A DNA stretch of 33,522 bases, taken from NCBI GenBank assembly GCA_900314485.1, contig OMVL01000011.1, positions 1 to 33,522 on the forward strand, in the 5' to 3' direction. The notes below the pieces were generated by a model that saw nothing but the letters and a program-made list of their open reading frames with translations, searched no databases and was not told the origin of the DNA. The DNA comes from an uncultured Eubacteriales bacterium. Lineage in GTDB: Bacteria; Bacillota; Clostridia; Oscillospirales; Oscillospiraceae. This document shows, piece after piece, positions 1 through 7,109 of this stretch (positions are counted from its first letter, which is position 1; every line of letters begins with the position of its first letter). The translations under genes were made by a program, and so were the position numbers.

Positions 1-66
1 GCTTGCTTTTCCCGGACAAAGAGTATAAAATAGACACATTCACTTTGACAGACAGAGGTGTACCCT

Positions 67-1146
67 ATGAGCGAATACAAAATTGCCCTGATCCGGGGCG
101 ACGGCATCGGCCCTGAGATCGTGAATGAGGCGGTAAAGGTCATGGAGACGGCGGGAGACAAGTTCGGCCATCAGTTCTCCTTCGTGGACGTCCTGATGGG
201 CGGCTGCGCCACTGACGCTGTGGGCGTCAGCTATCCCGCCGGCACGGCAGAGACCTGCAAGAGCTGTGACGCCGTCCTCCTCGGCGCTGTGGGCGGCCCG
301 AAATGGGGCAGCGACAAACCCGCCGAGCAGCGGCCTGAGACCGCCCTCCTTGCCATCCGAAAGGACCTGGGTCTCTTCACGAATCTCCGCCCCGCCGCCA
401 TGCGCAAGGGCATGGCAGACGCCTCTCCCCTGAAAAAGGAGACCGCCGAGCAGGGCTTTGACATCATGATGGTCCGGGAGCTGACCGGCGGAATCTACTT
501 CGGTAAGCGCAACCGCTATGAGACTGAGGACCGGGGCATTGAGGCCTCCGATCTTATGACCTACTCCGAGCTGGAGATCGAACGCATCGGCCGCAAGGCC
601 TTTGAGCTGGCCCGTCTGCGCCGCAATAAGGTCACCTCAGTGGACAAGGCCAACGTCTTGGCATGTTCCCGGCTGTGGCGGGAGGTGATGCACCGTCTGG
701 CAGAGGAGTATTCCGACGTGGAGTATGAGGACATGCTGGTGGATAACTGCGCCATGCAGATCGTCCGCAACCCCGGCCAGTTTGACGTGGTGGTGACGGA
801 AAATATGTTCGGCGACATCCTCTCTGACGAGGCATCTCAGGTCACCGGCTCCATCGGCCTTCTGCCCTCCGCCTCTCTGGGCGCCTCTGCCCCCGGCCTT
901 TACGAGCCGATCCACGGCTCCGCCCCCGACATCGCCGGGCAGAACAAGGCAAATCCCATCGCCACGATTCTCTCTGTGGCCATGATGTTCCGCTACTCCT
1001 TCGGGCTCTCTGCCGAGGCCCAGGCCATTGAAGATGCTGTGGACAAGGTGCTGGCAGATGGCTGGCACACCGCCGACATCGCCGGCAGCGACGAGCAGTT
1101 GGTGGGTACTGACAAGATGGGCGAGCTCATCTGCAAGGCCATTTAA
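67..1146 (+). CDS. leuB: 3-isopropylmalate dehydrogenase
   Basis: Catalyses the NAD-dependent oxidative decarboxylation of 3-isopropylmalate in leucine biosynthesis, in the cytoplasm. The 359-residue product has the usual family length. It opens with the dinucleotide-fold start KIALIRGDGIGPEIV, carries LLGAVGGPKWG near residue 75, and has the family signature NMFGDILSDEASQVTGSIG with its metal-binding aspartates near residue 245. An in-frame GTG lies at 58, but the ATG at 67 is preferred because GAGGTG at 55-60 then sits as a normally spaced ribosome binding site. leuA/C/D are not visible and would be expected upstream of the window. No promoter could be identified in the 66 bases before the gene, so it is probably the last cistron of a leu operon. 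Confidence 0.96.
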   Translation: MSEYKIALIRGDGIGPEIVNEAVKVMETAGDKFGHQFSFVDVLMGGCATDAVGVSYPAGTAETCKSCDAVLLGAVGGPKWGSDKPAEQRPETALLAIRKDLGLFTNLRPAAMRKGMADASPLKKETAEQGFDIMMVRELTGGIYFGKRNRYETEDRGIEASDLMTYSELEIERIGRKAFELARLRRNKVTSVDKANVLACSRLWREVMHRLAEEYSDVEYEDMLVDNCAMQIVRNPGQFDVVVTENMFGDILSDEASQVTGSIGLLPSASLGASAPGLYEPIHGSAPDIAGQNKANPIATILSVAMMFRYSFGLSAEAQAIEDAVDKVLADGWHTADIAGSDEQLVGTDKMGELICKAI

Positions 1147-1162
1147 GTAAAATAGTCATTCC

Positions 1163-1197
1163 CTGCGCCGCAAGCCGGAAGCTGGTTTGCGGCGCAG
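1163..1197 (+). terminator. Strong hairpin after leuB, no U-tract
   Basis: A 14-bp stem (1163-1176 with 1184-1197, one G-U pair) closes a 7-base loop, GGAAGCT. It starts 17 bases after the leuB stop and ends 12 bases before the AGGAGGTGA ribosome binding site of the next gene. No run of T follows, so it is not a standard intrinsic terminator. It could stabilise the upstream mRNA, pause transcription, or modulate the GTPase gene. Confidence 0.5.
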
Positions 1198-1221
1198 ACT
1201 GTCCTATCAGGAGGTGAACCC

Positions 1222-3849
1222 ATGAAACATCTGACCCTGGGCGTCCTGGCTCATGTGGACGCCGGCAAGACCACCCTCTCCGAGGGTATCTTATACCGCA
1301 CCGGACAGCTGAAAAAGCTGGGCAGGGTAGACCACATGGACGCCTTTCTGGACACAGACAACTTAGAGCGGGAGCGGGGCATCACCATCTTCTCCAAACA
1401 GGCCGTCTTTCCCCTTGGAGAGACGGAGGTCACGCTGCTGGACACTCCGGGTCATGTGGATTTCTCCACCGAGATGGAGCGGACCTTACAGGTGCTGGAC
1501 TGCGCCGTTCTGGTCGTCAGCGGCACTGACGGCGTGCAGGGCCATACCGAGACTCTCTGGCGGCTATTGGAGCGCTATCACGTCCCCGCTTTTCTCTTTG
1601 TCAACAAGATGGACCTGGCCGGGGCTGACCGGGACACTGTCCTGGGGCAGCTGAAAGCACGCTTTGGAGACGGTTGTGTTGATTTTACCCAGCCTTTGGG
1701 AGAGGATGCTGCTGTCTGCGACGAGATCCTCCTGGAGCAGTATTTGGAGACAGAACAGCTGGGACGGGAGGACATCGCTCGTGCCATCCGCAGCCGCAAG
1801 CTGTTCCCCTGCTATTTCGGCTCCGCCCTCAAGCTGGAGGGGGTGGATGCCCTGTTGCAGGGCTTGACGGACTACGCCCCGATACCTGCCTACGGCCCGA
1901 ACTTTGGGGCCAAGGTGTTCAAAATTTCTCGTGACAGTCAGGGGACCCGCCTGACTTGGATGAAGATCACCGGCGGCAGCCTGAAGGCGAAAACGCCCCT
2001 GACCTTTGCCGAAAAAGGGGAGAGCTGCACAGAGAAGGCAGACCAGCTCCGCCATTACTCCGGAGCCAAATACAAACCCATTGACACGGCCGACGCGGGG
2101 ACGGTCTGCGCTGTTACCGGCCTGACCAAAACCTGGTCCGGTCAGGGACTGGGGGCAGAGCCTGACTCCGAAAGGCCGGCGCTGGAGCCCGTCCTGACCT
2201 ATCAGTTGCTGCTCCCTGAGGGCACAGACGTCCACACCGCCCTGCAAAAGCTGCGGGAGCTGGAGGAAGAGGATCCCCAGCTCCACATCCTCTGGAAGGA
2301 GCAACTGCGGGAGATCCACGTCCAGCTCATGGGTCAGGTGCAGACTGAGATTTTGACGAAACGCATCCAAGAGCGCTTCGGGCTGGCGGTCTCCTTTGGC
2401 CCCGGCCGCATTGTCTACCGGGAGACCATTGCAGCCCCGGTCATCGGCGTGGGTCACTTTGAGCCGCTCCGCCATTATGCGGAAGTTCATCTCCTCTTAG
2501 AGCCGGCCCAACGGGGGAGCGGCCTGACCGTTCGATCGGCGGTGAACGAGAATCAACTGGACCTGAACTGGCAGCGGCTCATTCTCACCCACCTCATGGA
2601 AAAGCCCCATCTGGGTGTGCTGACCGGCTCGCCCATTACGGATATGACCATCACGCTCATTGCGGGGCGGGCCCATCTGAAGCATACCGAGGGCGGTGAC
2701 TTCCGGCAGGCCACCTATCGGGCCGTCCGTCAGGGCCTGCGGCAGGGGGCGCCCGTCCTTTTGGAGCCGTGGTACGACATTGAGCTGGACCTGCCCGCCG
2801 AACACCTGGGACGGGCCATGAGCGACCTTCAGCAGCGCTCCGGCAGCTTTGAGCCGCCGGAGCAGACCGGGGACAGAGCCATTCTCCGGGGCAGCGCTCC
2901 CGTCTCCGAACTGGGGGACTACGCCAGTGAGGTCAACGCCTACACTAAGGGCAGAGGAAACCTGGCCCTCCGTATGAAGGGCTACTTCCCCTGCCATAAC
3001 ACAAAAGCGGCAGTCGCTGCCATCGGGTACGACCCGGACAGCGATGCGGAAAACACGGCGGATTCCGTCTTTTGCAGCCACGGTTCCGGGATCATCGTCC
3101 CGTGGAACGAGGTCAGCCGCTATCAGCATCTGGAAACGCCGGTCAACCTGAATGCCCAGGAGGAAGCAGCGCCTCAGCCCGCCCGGCGGCAGACCTCCTC
3201 CTATGCCGCCGCCGCTGCCGCGGACAAGGAACTGCAGGCCATCTTTGAGCAGACCTACGGCCCGATAAAGCGGAAGCAGGCCTTTGCGTCTCCGGCAAAA
3301 GACGCCAGGCTGGCGGATCAAGTCACCATCAAGGACTGTGAGCCGTTGGAAGAATACCTGCTGGTGGACGGCTATAATATCATCTTCTCCTGGGAGGAGC
3401 TGCGAAGGCTGTCCCAAAGCAGCATGGACCGGGCGCGACAGGCGCTGATGAACGACCTCTGCGAATATCAGGCCCATAAAAAGTGCCATGTCATCCTCGT
3501 CTTTGACGCCTACCGGGTGAAGGGCGGTGTCCGACGGATGGAGCAGTACCACAACATTCATGTGGTCTACACCCGGGAGGCGGAGACGGCGGACTCCTAC
3601 ATTGAACAGGCGTCCTACAAGCTGGGCAAGCGTTGCCGGGTGCGGGTGGCCACCTCAGACGGACTGGAGCAGATCATTGTTCTGGGACATGGCTGTCTGC
3701 GTATCTCTGCCCGCTCCTTTGAGGAGGAGATGCGGATGGTCAAGGCGGACATCCGCCGGCTTCCAGCGGACAGGCGTTTTCCACACGGCTTTTTATCCAA
3801 GAAGATCTCGTGTCCCTTTTTTATGGAGATGTGCAGTGCTGCCTTATAA
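1222..3849 (+). CDS. TetM/EF-G-like ribosomal GTPase fused to YacP/Rae1-like NYN nuclease domain
   Basis: An 875-residue two-part protein. Residues 1-640 are a translational GTPase of the ribosomal protection (TetM/TetO) branch: G1 AHVDAGKTT (10-18), G2 RGITI (52-56), G3 DTPGH (74-78), G4 NKMD (128-131), then EF-G-like domains II-V. After a low-complexity linker (~655-700, Ala-rich stretch near 670), residues ~711-850 form a PIN/NYN-type domain like B. subtilis YacP (Rae1), a ribosome-associated mRNA endonuclease. Candidate acidic residues are D716 in LLVDGYNII, D762 in VFDAY, D791 in ETADSYIE and D813 in ATSD. TetM proteins are about 640 residues, so the extra ~235 residues are the fusion. 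Start: ATG at 1222 after AGGAGGTGA. The TetM tetracycline-clearing loop is replaced (residues 484-489), so a tetracycline-resistance label is doubtful. A role in clearing or cutting at the ribosomal A site is inference. Confidence 0.88.
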   Translation: MKHLTLGVLAHVDAGKTTLSEGILYRTGQLKKLGRVDHMDAFLDTDNLERERGITIFSKQAVFPLGETEVTLLDTPGHVDFSTEMERTLQVLDCAVLVVSGTDGVQGHTETLWRLLERYHVPAFLFVNKMDLAGADRDTVLGQLKARFGDGCVDFTQPLGEDAAVCDEILLEQYLETEQLGREDIARAIRSRKLFPCYFGSALKLEGVDALLQGLTDYAPIPAYGPNFGAKVFKISRDSQGTRLTWMKITGGSLKAKTPLTFAEKGESCTEKADQLRHYSGAKYKPIDTADAGTVCAVTGLTKTWSGQGLGAEPDSERPALEPVLTYQLLLPEGTDVHTALQKLRELEEEDPQLHILWKEQLREIHVQLMGQVQTEILTKRIQERFGLAVSFGPGRIVYRETIAAPVIGVGHFEPLRHYAEVHLLLEPAQRGSGLTVRSAVNENQLDLNWQRLILTHLMEKPHLGVLTGSPITDMTITLIAGRAHLKHTEGGDFRQATYRAVRQGLRQGAPVLLEPWYDIELDLPAEHLGRAMSDLQQRSGSFEPPEQTGDRAILRGSAPVSELGDYASEVNAYTKGRGNLALRMKGYFPCHNTKAAVAAIGYDPDSDAENTADSVFCSHGSGIIVPWNEVSRYQHLETPVNLNAQEEAAPQPARRQTSSYAAAAAADKELQAIFEQTYGPIKRKQAFASPAKDARLADQVTIKDCEPLEEYLLVDGYNIIFSWEELRRLSQSSMDRARQALMNDLCEYQAHKKCHVILVFDAYRVKGGVRRMEQYHNIHVVYTREAETADSYIEQASYKLGKRCRVRVATSDGLEQIIVLGHGCLRISARSFEEEMRMVKADIRRLPADRRFPHGFLSKKISCPFFMEMCSAAL

Positions 3850-4166
3850 AAGGACATCAGAAAACTATCGCATTTTCTCTGGAAATGTGGTATCTTGATA
3901 AGAACTAGACAATAGGCGAGGTGAACTAGGCGAGGTGAGCCGCTGGATCAGATGGCGCCGGAGGACGGGTCTTGGAATTTTTTAAAAGATCATAGCGTGA
4001 TTGCGGAGATGAGGGGGCGATCCGGCTGTATCTAAGCTGGGCTATCACTGCCTCGATACGGTCACGATATGAAAAGACTTTCCTGAGAGAGAATATAACG
4101 TAGTTTGCACAGAACGGATACAAGATCGAACCTTTATCAGTACACCAAAGAAAGGCAGACAGACAG
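3850..4166. other. Intergenic stretch without recognised gene
   Basis: These 317 bases separate the GTPase-nuclease gene from the phosphate transporter. I see a 14-bp tandem repeat (3913-3940) and only very short open frames (for example a 27-codon frame from the ATG at 3952), none with a recognisable product. TATAAC at 4094-4099 resembles a -10 box but has no acceptable -35 partner. The transporter gene must be transcribed from somewhere in here or by read-through, but I cannot place the promoter. No poly-U terminator follows the upstream gene. Confidence 0.5.
3913..3940 (+). repeat. Tandem 14-bp direct repeat
   Basis: Two adjacent copies, TAGGCGAGGTGAAC and TAGGCGAGGTGAGC, differ at one base. 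Each contains GAGGTGA, which resembles a ribosome binding site, but no ATG/GTG with a sizeable frame follows at the right distance. It may be a slippage duplication or a binding site for a dimeric protein. Confidence 0.8.
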
Positions 4167-5978
4167 ATGAGTTTTTTTAATCTACTGACCCTCTTCGGAG
4201 GCCTGGCCATGTTCCTATACGGTATGCGCCTTATGGGAAACTCTCTGAAAGAGAGCTCCTCCGGTACGTTGAAAGTAGCCATGGAGCACGTGACCAACAA
4301 CCCCATCAAGGCCTTCCTGCTGGGCGTGGCTATCACTGCCCTCATCCAGTCCTCCACCGCCACCATCGTCATCACCTCCGGCCTGGTGGGCGCAGGCATC
4401 CTGTCCCTCCATCAGGCACTTGGTATTATTATCGGCGCAAACGTGGGCACAACGGTCACCGGACAGATCATCCGGCTGTTAGATGTGGACGCCTCCTCTG
4501 GCTCATGGCTTCGGATCTTCCAGCCATCCTCTCTTGCCCCAATCGCCCTTATCGTGGGCATCATCCTCATTATGGGCGTGAAATTTAAGAACTCCAAGGC
4601 CATCGGCAACATCGCCGTCGGCTTTGGCATCCTCTTCTCCGGCCTTTTGAACATGACCGGGGCTGTGAACTCCCTCTCTGAGTCCGGCATTGTGGAGACC
4701 CTCTTTACCGGCCTGGGGGACAACCCTTTCTTGGGCTACGTCACCGGCGCAGGCGTGGCCTTTGTGCTGCAAAGCTCCTCCGCCACCATCGGTATTTTAC
4801 AGGCATTTTCCTCCTCAGGCGTGCTGACCTTTAAGGCCATCTATGCCGTCATCGTGGGCATTTATCTGGGAGACTGCATCACCACCGCCATCGTTTGCTC
4901 CATCGGCGCTGACGCAGAGAGCAGGCGGGTGGGTGTAGTGAACATCCTCTTTAACCTGAGCAAGACTGTTCTGGTACTGGTTGGTGTGACGGTAGCCCAG
5001 TCTCTGGGCCAGCTGAATGGCCTGTGGGATCTGCCTGTCACCTCTGGTATTATTGCAAACACCAATACGGTCTTTAACCTCTCCTGCGCCATTTTGCTCC
5101 TCCCCTTGCTGGGCGTCTATGAAAAGCTGGCCCGCAGGATCATCAAGGACGAGCCGGAGAGCGAGGACAAGTACAAAGAGAAACTGGACTCCCTCAGCCC
5201 TGCTTTCTTCACCACCCCGGCACTGGCTCTGCGCAGCTGCTATGACGTGCTGATGACCATTTTCCGTGCCTCCCGCAGCAATCTGGAAAAGTCCCTGGCT
5301 CTTCTGGAAAAGTACGACGAGAGCGTCTACAAGGAGATCATGGAGGAAGAGGACAACATTGACCGCCTGACGGACCGGCTCAGCCGCTACATTGTGGAGC
5401 TGCTCCCCCACCTGCAGGAGGAGTACCATGTAGGCATCCTGGACCAGTACTACAAGGTGACCAAGGAGTTCGAGCGTCTGGGCGATCACGCCGTCAGTAT
5501 TGCGGAAAACGCCGCCAATCTGGCGAAGAACGACACTGCCTATTCTGCCTACGCCATCTCTGAGCTGCAGATTTTGGAGGATGCGCTCAGTCAGATTTTG
5601 GACAATGCCGAGCTTGCCTTCCAGCGCCGCAATGTGCAAGCTGCCTACCGCATTGAGCCCCTGACCCAGGTGATGAACGATATGGTCAACATCCTCAAGG
5701 GCAATCATTTAAAACGGATGAGCAGCGGGGTGTGCAATATCTACGCCGACGCCAGCTTCACCAACCTGCTGGCTGAGATGAAGCGGATCGCCGACCTCTG
5801 CTCCAACGTGGGCATGGCCGTGGTCATCCGTGTCCGTCCGGAGCTGGCCGACCAGGAGCATATGTACTCCTCCTACCTCCGCTCCGGCAACGACGAGGAA
5901 TTTAACCGTGACTACAACAAGGCCCATGACGAGTATTTTGCCCGGCTTCACGAGGCGGAGATGTCGGGAGAGGCGTGA
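4167..5978 (+). CDS. Na/Pi-cotransporter family protein with C-terminal PhoU domain
   Basis: A 603-residue inner-membrane protein of the NptA/YjbB type (SLC34-related). Residues 1-320 contain about eight to nine hydrophobic segments and the two inverted-repeat QSS signatures of Na/phosphate cotransporters: LIQSSTATIVI (Q61) and VLQSSSATIGI (Q202). Residues ~345-595 are helical and acidic, with the PhoU-type metal-binding pattern EFERLGDHAVSIAE, as in bacterial NptA-PhoU fusions. It probably couples phosphate movement to Na+, with the PhoU part adjusting activity or signalling. The start is the ATG at 4167; the ribosome binding site (AAAGG near 4152) is weak and rather distant. No other pho gene is nearby. 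Confidence 0.93.
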   Translation: MSFFNLLTLFGGLAMFLYGMRLMGNSLKESSSGTLKVAMEHVTNNPIKAFLLGVAITALIQSSTATIVITSGLVGAGILSLHQALGIIIGANVGTTVTGQIIRLLDVDASSGSWLRIFQPSSLAPIALIVGIILIMGVKFKNSKAIGNIAVGFGILFSGLLNMTGAVNSLSESGIVETLFTGLGDNPFLGYVTGAGVAFVLQSSSATIGILQAFSSSGVLTFKAIYAVIVGIYLGDCITTAIVCSIGADAESRRVGVVNILFNLSKTVLVLVGVTVAQSLGQLNGLWDLPVTSGIIANTNTVFNLSCAILLLPLLGVYEKLARRIIKDEPESEDKYKEKLDSLSPAFFTTPALALRSCYDVLMTIFRASRSNLEKSLALLEKYDESVYKEIMEEEDNIDRLTDRLSRYIVELLPHLQEEYHVGILDQYYKVTKEFERLGDHAVSIAENAANLAKNDTAYSAYAISELQILEDALSQILDNAELAFQRRNVQAAYRIEPLTQVMNDMVNILKGNHLKRMSSGVCNIYADASFTNLLAEMKRIADLCSNVGMAVVIRVRPELADQEHMYSSYLRSGNDEEFNRDYNKAHDEYFARLHEAEMSGEA

Positions 5979-6138
5979 GCAGAGAGGGATGCTCAAACCG
6001 GAATACCTGAGATGCGGCGGCAAGGCACTGAACCTGCTGGAGCCTGCCGCAGCATAATAGGGCAGCTGACCGGGGGAGTGTTGGCCCCTGCAGCCGAGAA
6101 CGCACATTCTGCCCATTGAAGATGTGCTGTTTGCCGTA

Positions 6139-6167
6139 TTGACGAAAAAAAGGGAAAAGGGTATAAT
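6139..6167 (+). promoter_or_regulatory. Sigma-A-type promoter for the zinc-ribbon gene
   Basis: TTGACG (6139-6144) and a perfect TATAAT (6162-6167) are separated by 17 bases. The start of transcription would fall about 55 bases before the ATG at 6230, which has AAAGGAGG as ribosome binding site. Confidence 0.85.
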
Positions 6168-6229
6168 CAAAAGGAAAAAACGGCATTATTTCCCGCCTGA
6201 CTGAGGGGCGGAAAAGGAGGTATATTAAG

Positions 6230-6949
6230 ATGTTTTGTGAACACTGCGGTGCAGAATTGCCTGAGGGCACCGAGGTCTGCACCGAATGCGGCAAGCCCAC
6301 GAGAGAGCCTGATCTTTCCGAGGAGGTGTCTGCTCCGTCCCGCAGAAAGTCCGCCCGAGCCAAGAAGAAAAAGACGCCCATTACCCGTAAGCAGCTGATT
6401 CTGATCGGCAGCGGCGCAGCAGCGCTGGTCCTGGCCGTCGTCATCATAATTGTCATTGCCCTTGGCGGGTATAAGCGGCCGGTCAGAAACTTTTTCGCCG
6501 CCCTGAACGACAGCGACGCCCAAAAGCTTTCCGCCGCCGTCTATAGCGGCACCGAAAACTACGACAGCTATGTACAGGAGCGGGACGAGGCCTATTGGGA
6601 GAGCGCCGATGCCGGCATGGAGCAGACGCTCCAGATGCTGGCCGACCGGTTCTCCGAGCTAAGCGGCGAGGAGATTGCGGCAAAGGACATTCACTTTGGC
6701 TACAAGATCACCGAAGCCGTCAAGCTGACAGGCGATGAGCTGAGCCAGGCGATCTCCGACCTGTATTATCAGGGCTACAACACCGCCAAGGTGACGCAGG
6801 TCTATCGCCTGACCGTGAAAGTTACCTTTGAGGCCGGTACCAACCGCCTCACTGTCCAAATGAAGGACCTCTATGCCGTCAAGTGTAACGGAAAGTGGAG
6901 CTTCTGTATGGACGCAGACTTTTTAGTGAACACATTTTCCATTTACTGA
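6230..6949 (+). CDS. Zinc-ribbon membrane protein, function unknown
   Basis: A 239-residue protein. Residues 3-20 form a zinc ribbon with C3, C6, C17 and C20, followed by a Lys/Arg-rich stretch (38-54), one transmembrane helix (about 55-79) and a ~155-residue C-terminal domain that should lie outside the membrane. That domain starts PVRNFFAALNDSDAQKL, reminiscent of NTF2-like or DUF4878-type extracytoplasmic folds, but I cannot name a family with confidence. This arrangement (cytoplasmic zinc ribbon, one helix, outer domain) is common among uncharacterised Clostridia proteins. It is a single-gene unit with its own promoter and terminator. Confidence 0.85.
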   Translation: MFCEHCGAELPEGTEVCTECGKPTREPDLSEEVSAPSRRKSARAKKKKTPITRKQLILIGSGAAALVLAVVIIIVIALGGYKRPVRNFFAALNDSDAQKLSAAVYSGTENYDSYVQERDEAYWESADAGMEQTLQMLADRFSELSGEEIAAKDIHFGYKITEAVKLTGDELSQAISDLYYQGYNTAKVTQVYRLTVKVTFEAGTNRLTVQMKDLYAVKCNGKWSFCMDADFLVNTFSIY

Positions 6950-6957
6950 TTCAGAAG

Positions 6958-6982
6958 GGCATCTCCGTCGAGATGCCTTTTT
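6958..6982 (+). terminator. Intrinsic terminator of the zinc-ribbon gene
   Basis: A perfect 8-bp stem, GGCATCTC/GAGATGCC (6958-6965, 6970-6977), with loop CGTC is followed by TTTTT. It starts 8 bases after the stop codon. Confidence 0.93.
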
Positions 6983-7018
6983 GCCATAGTTTTACAATTT
7001 AGGAAAATAAGGAATGAT

Positions 7019-7046
7019 TTGTTTGCGCGGTGTTTGCCTGTATGAT
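7019..7046 (+). promoter_or_regulatory. Probable promoter of the C11-LRR lipoprotein gene
   Basis: TATGAT (7041-7046) is a good -10 box, with TTGTTT (7019-7024) 16 bases upstream as a moderate -35. It lies between the preceding terminator and the ATG at 7110. The -35 is imperfect, so the call is tentative. Confidence 0.5.
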
Positions 7047-7109
7047 AAACTAAAACAGATTATATCCCTGCGCAACAGAAGGCGAAAGCGAAAAATGGGA
7101 GGGCACCAC

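Noticed and set aside
1222-3849. Plain tetracycline resistance gene
   Set aside because: The GTPase family fits, but the tetracycline-clearing loop is replaced and a nuclease domain is attached, so I describe it as a related translation factor.
4094-4099. TATAAC as -10 of the phosphate transporter promoter
   Set aside because: No acceptable -35 lies 15-19 bases upstream and there is no extended -10, so it is not listed as a promoter.
5989-6057. 22-codon frame after the phosphate transporter
   Set aside because: Too short, no known product, and the GAGAGGG before it is not convincing; it lies between the transporter and a strong promoter.
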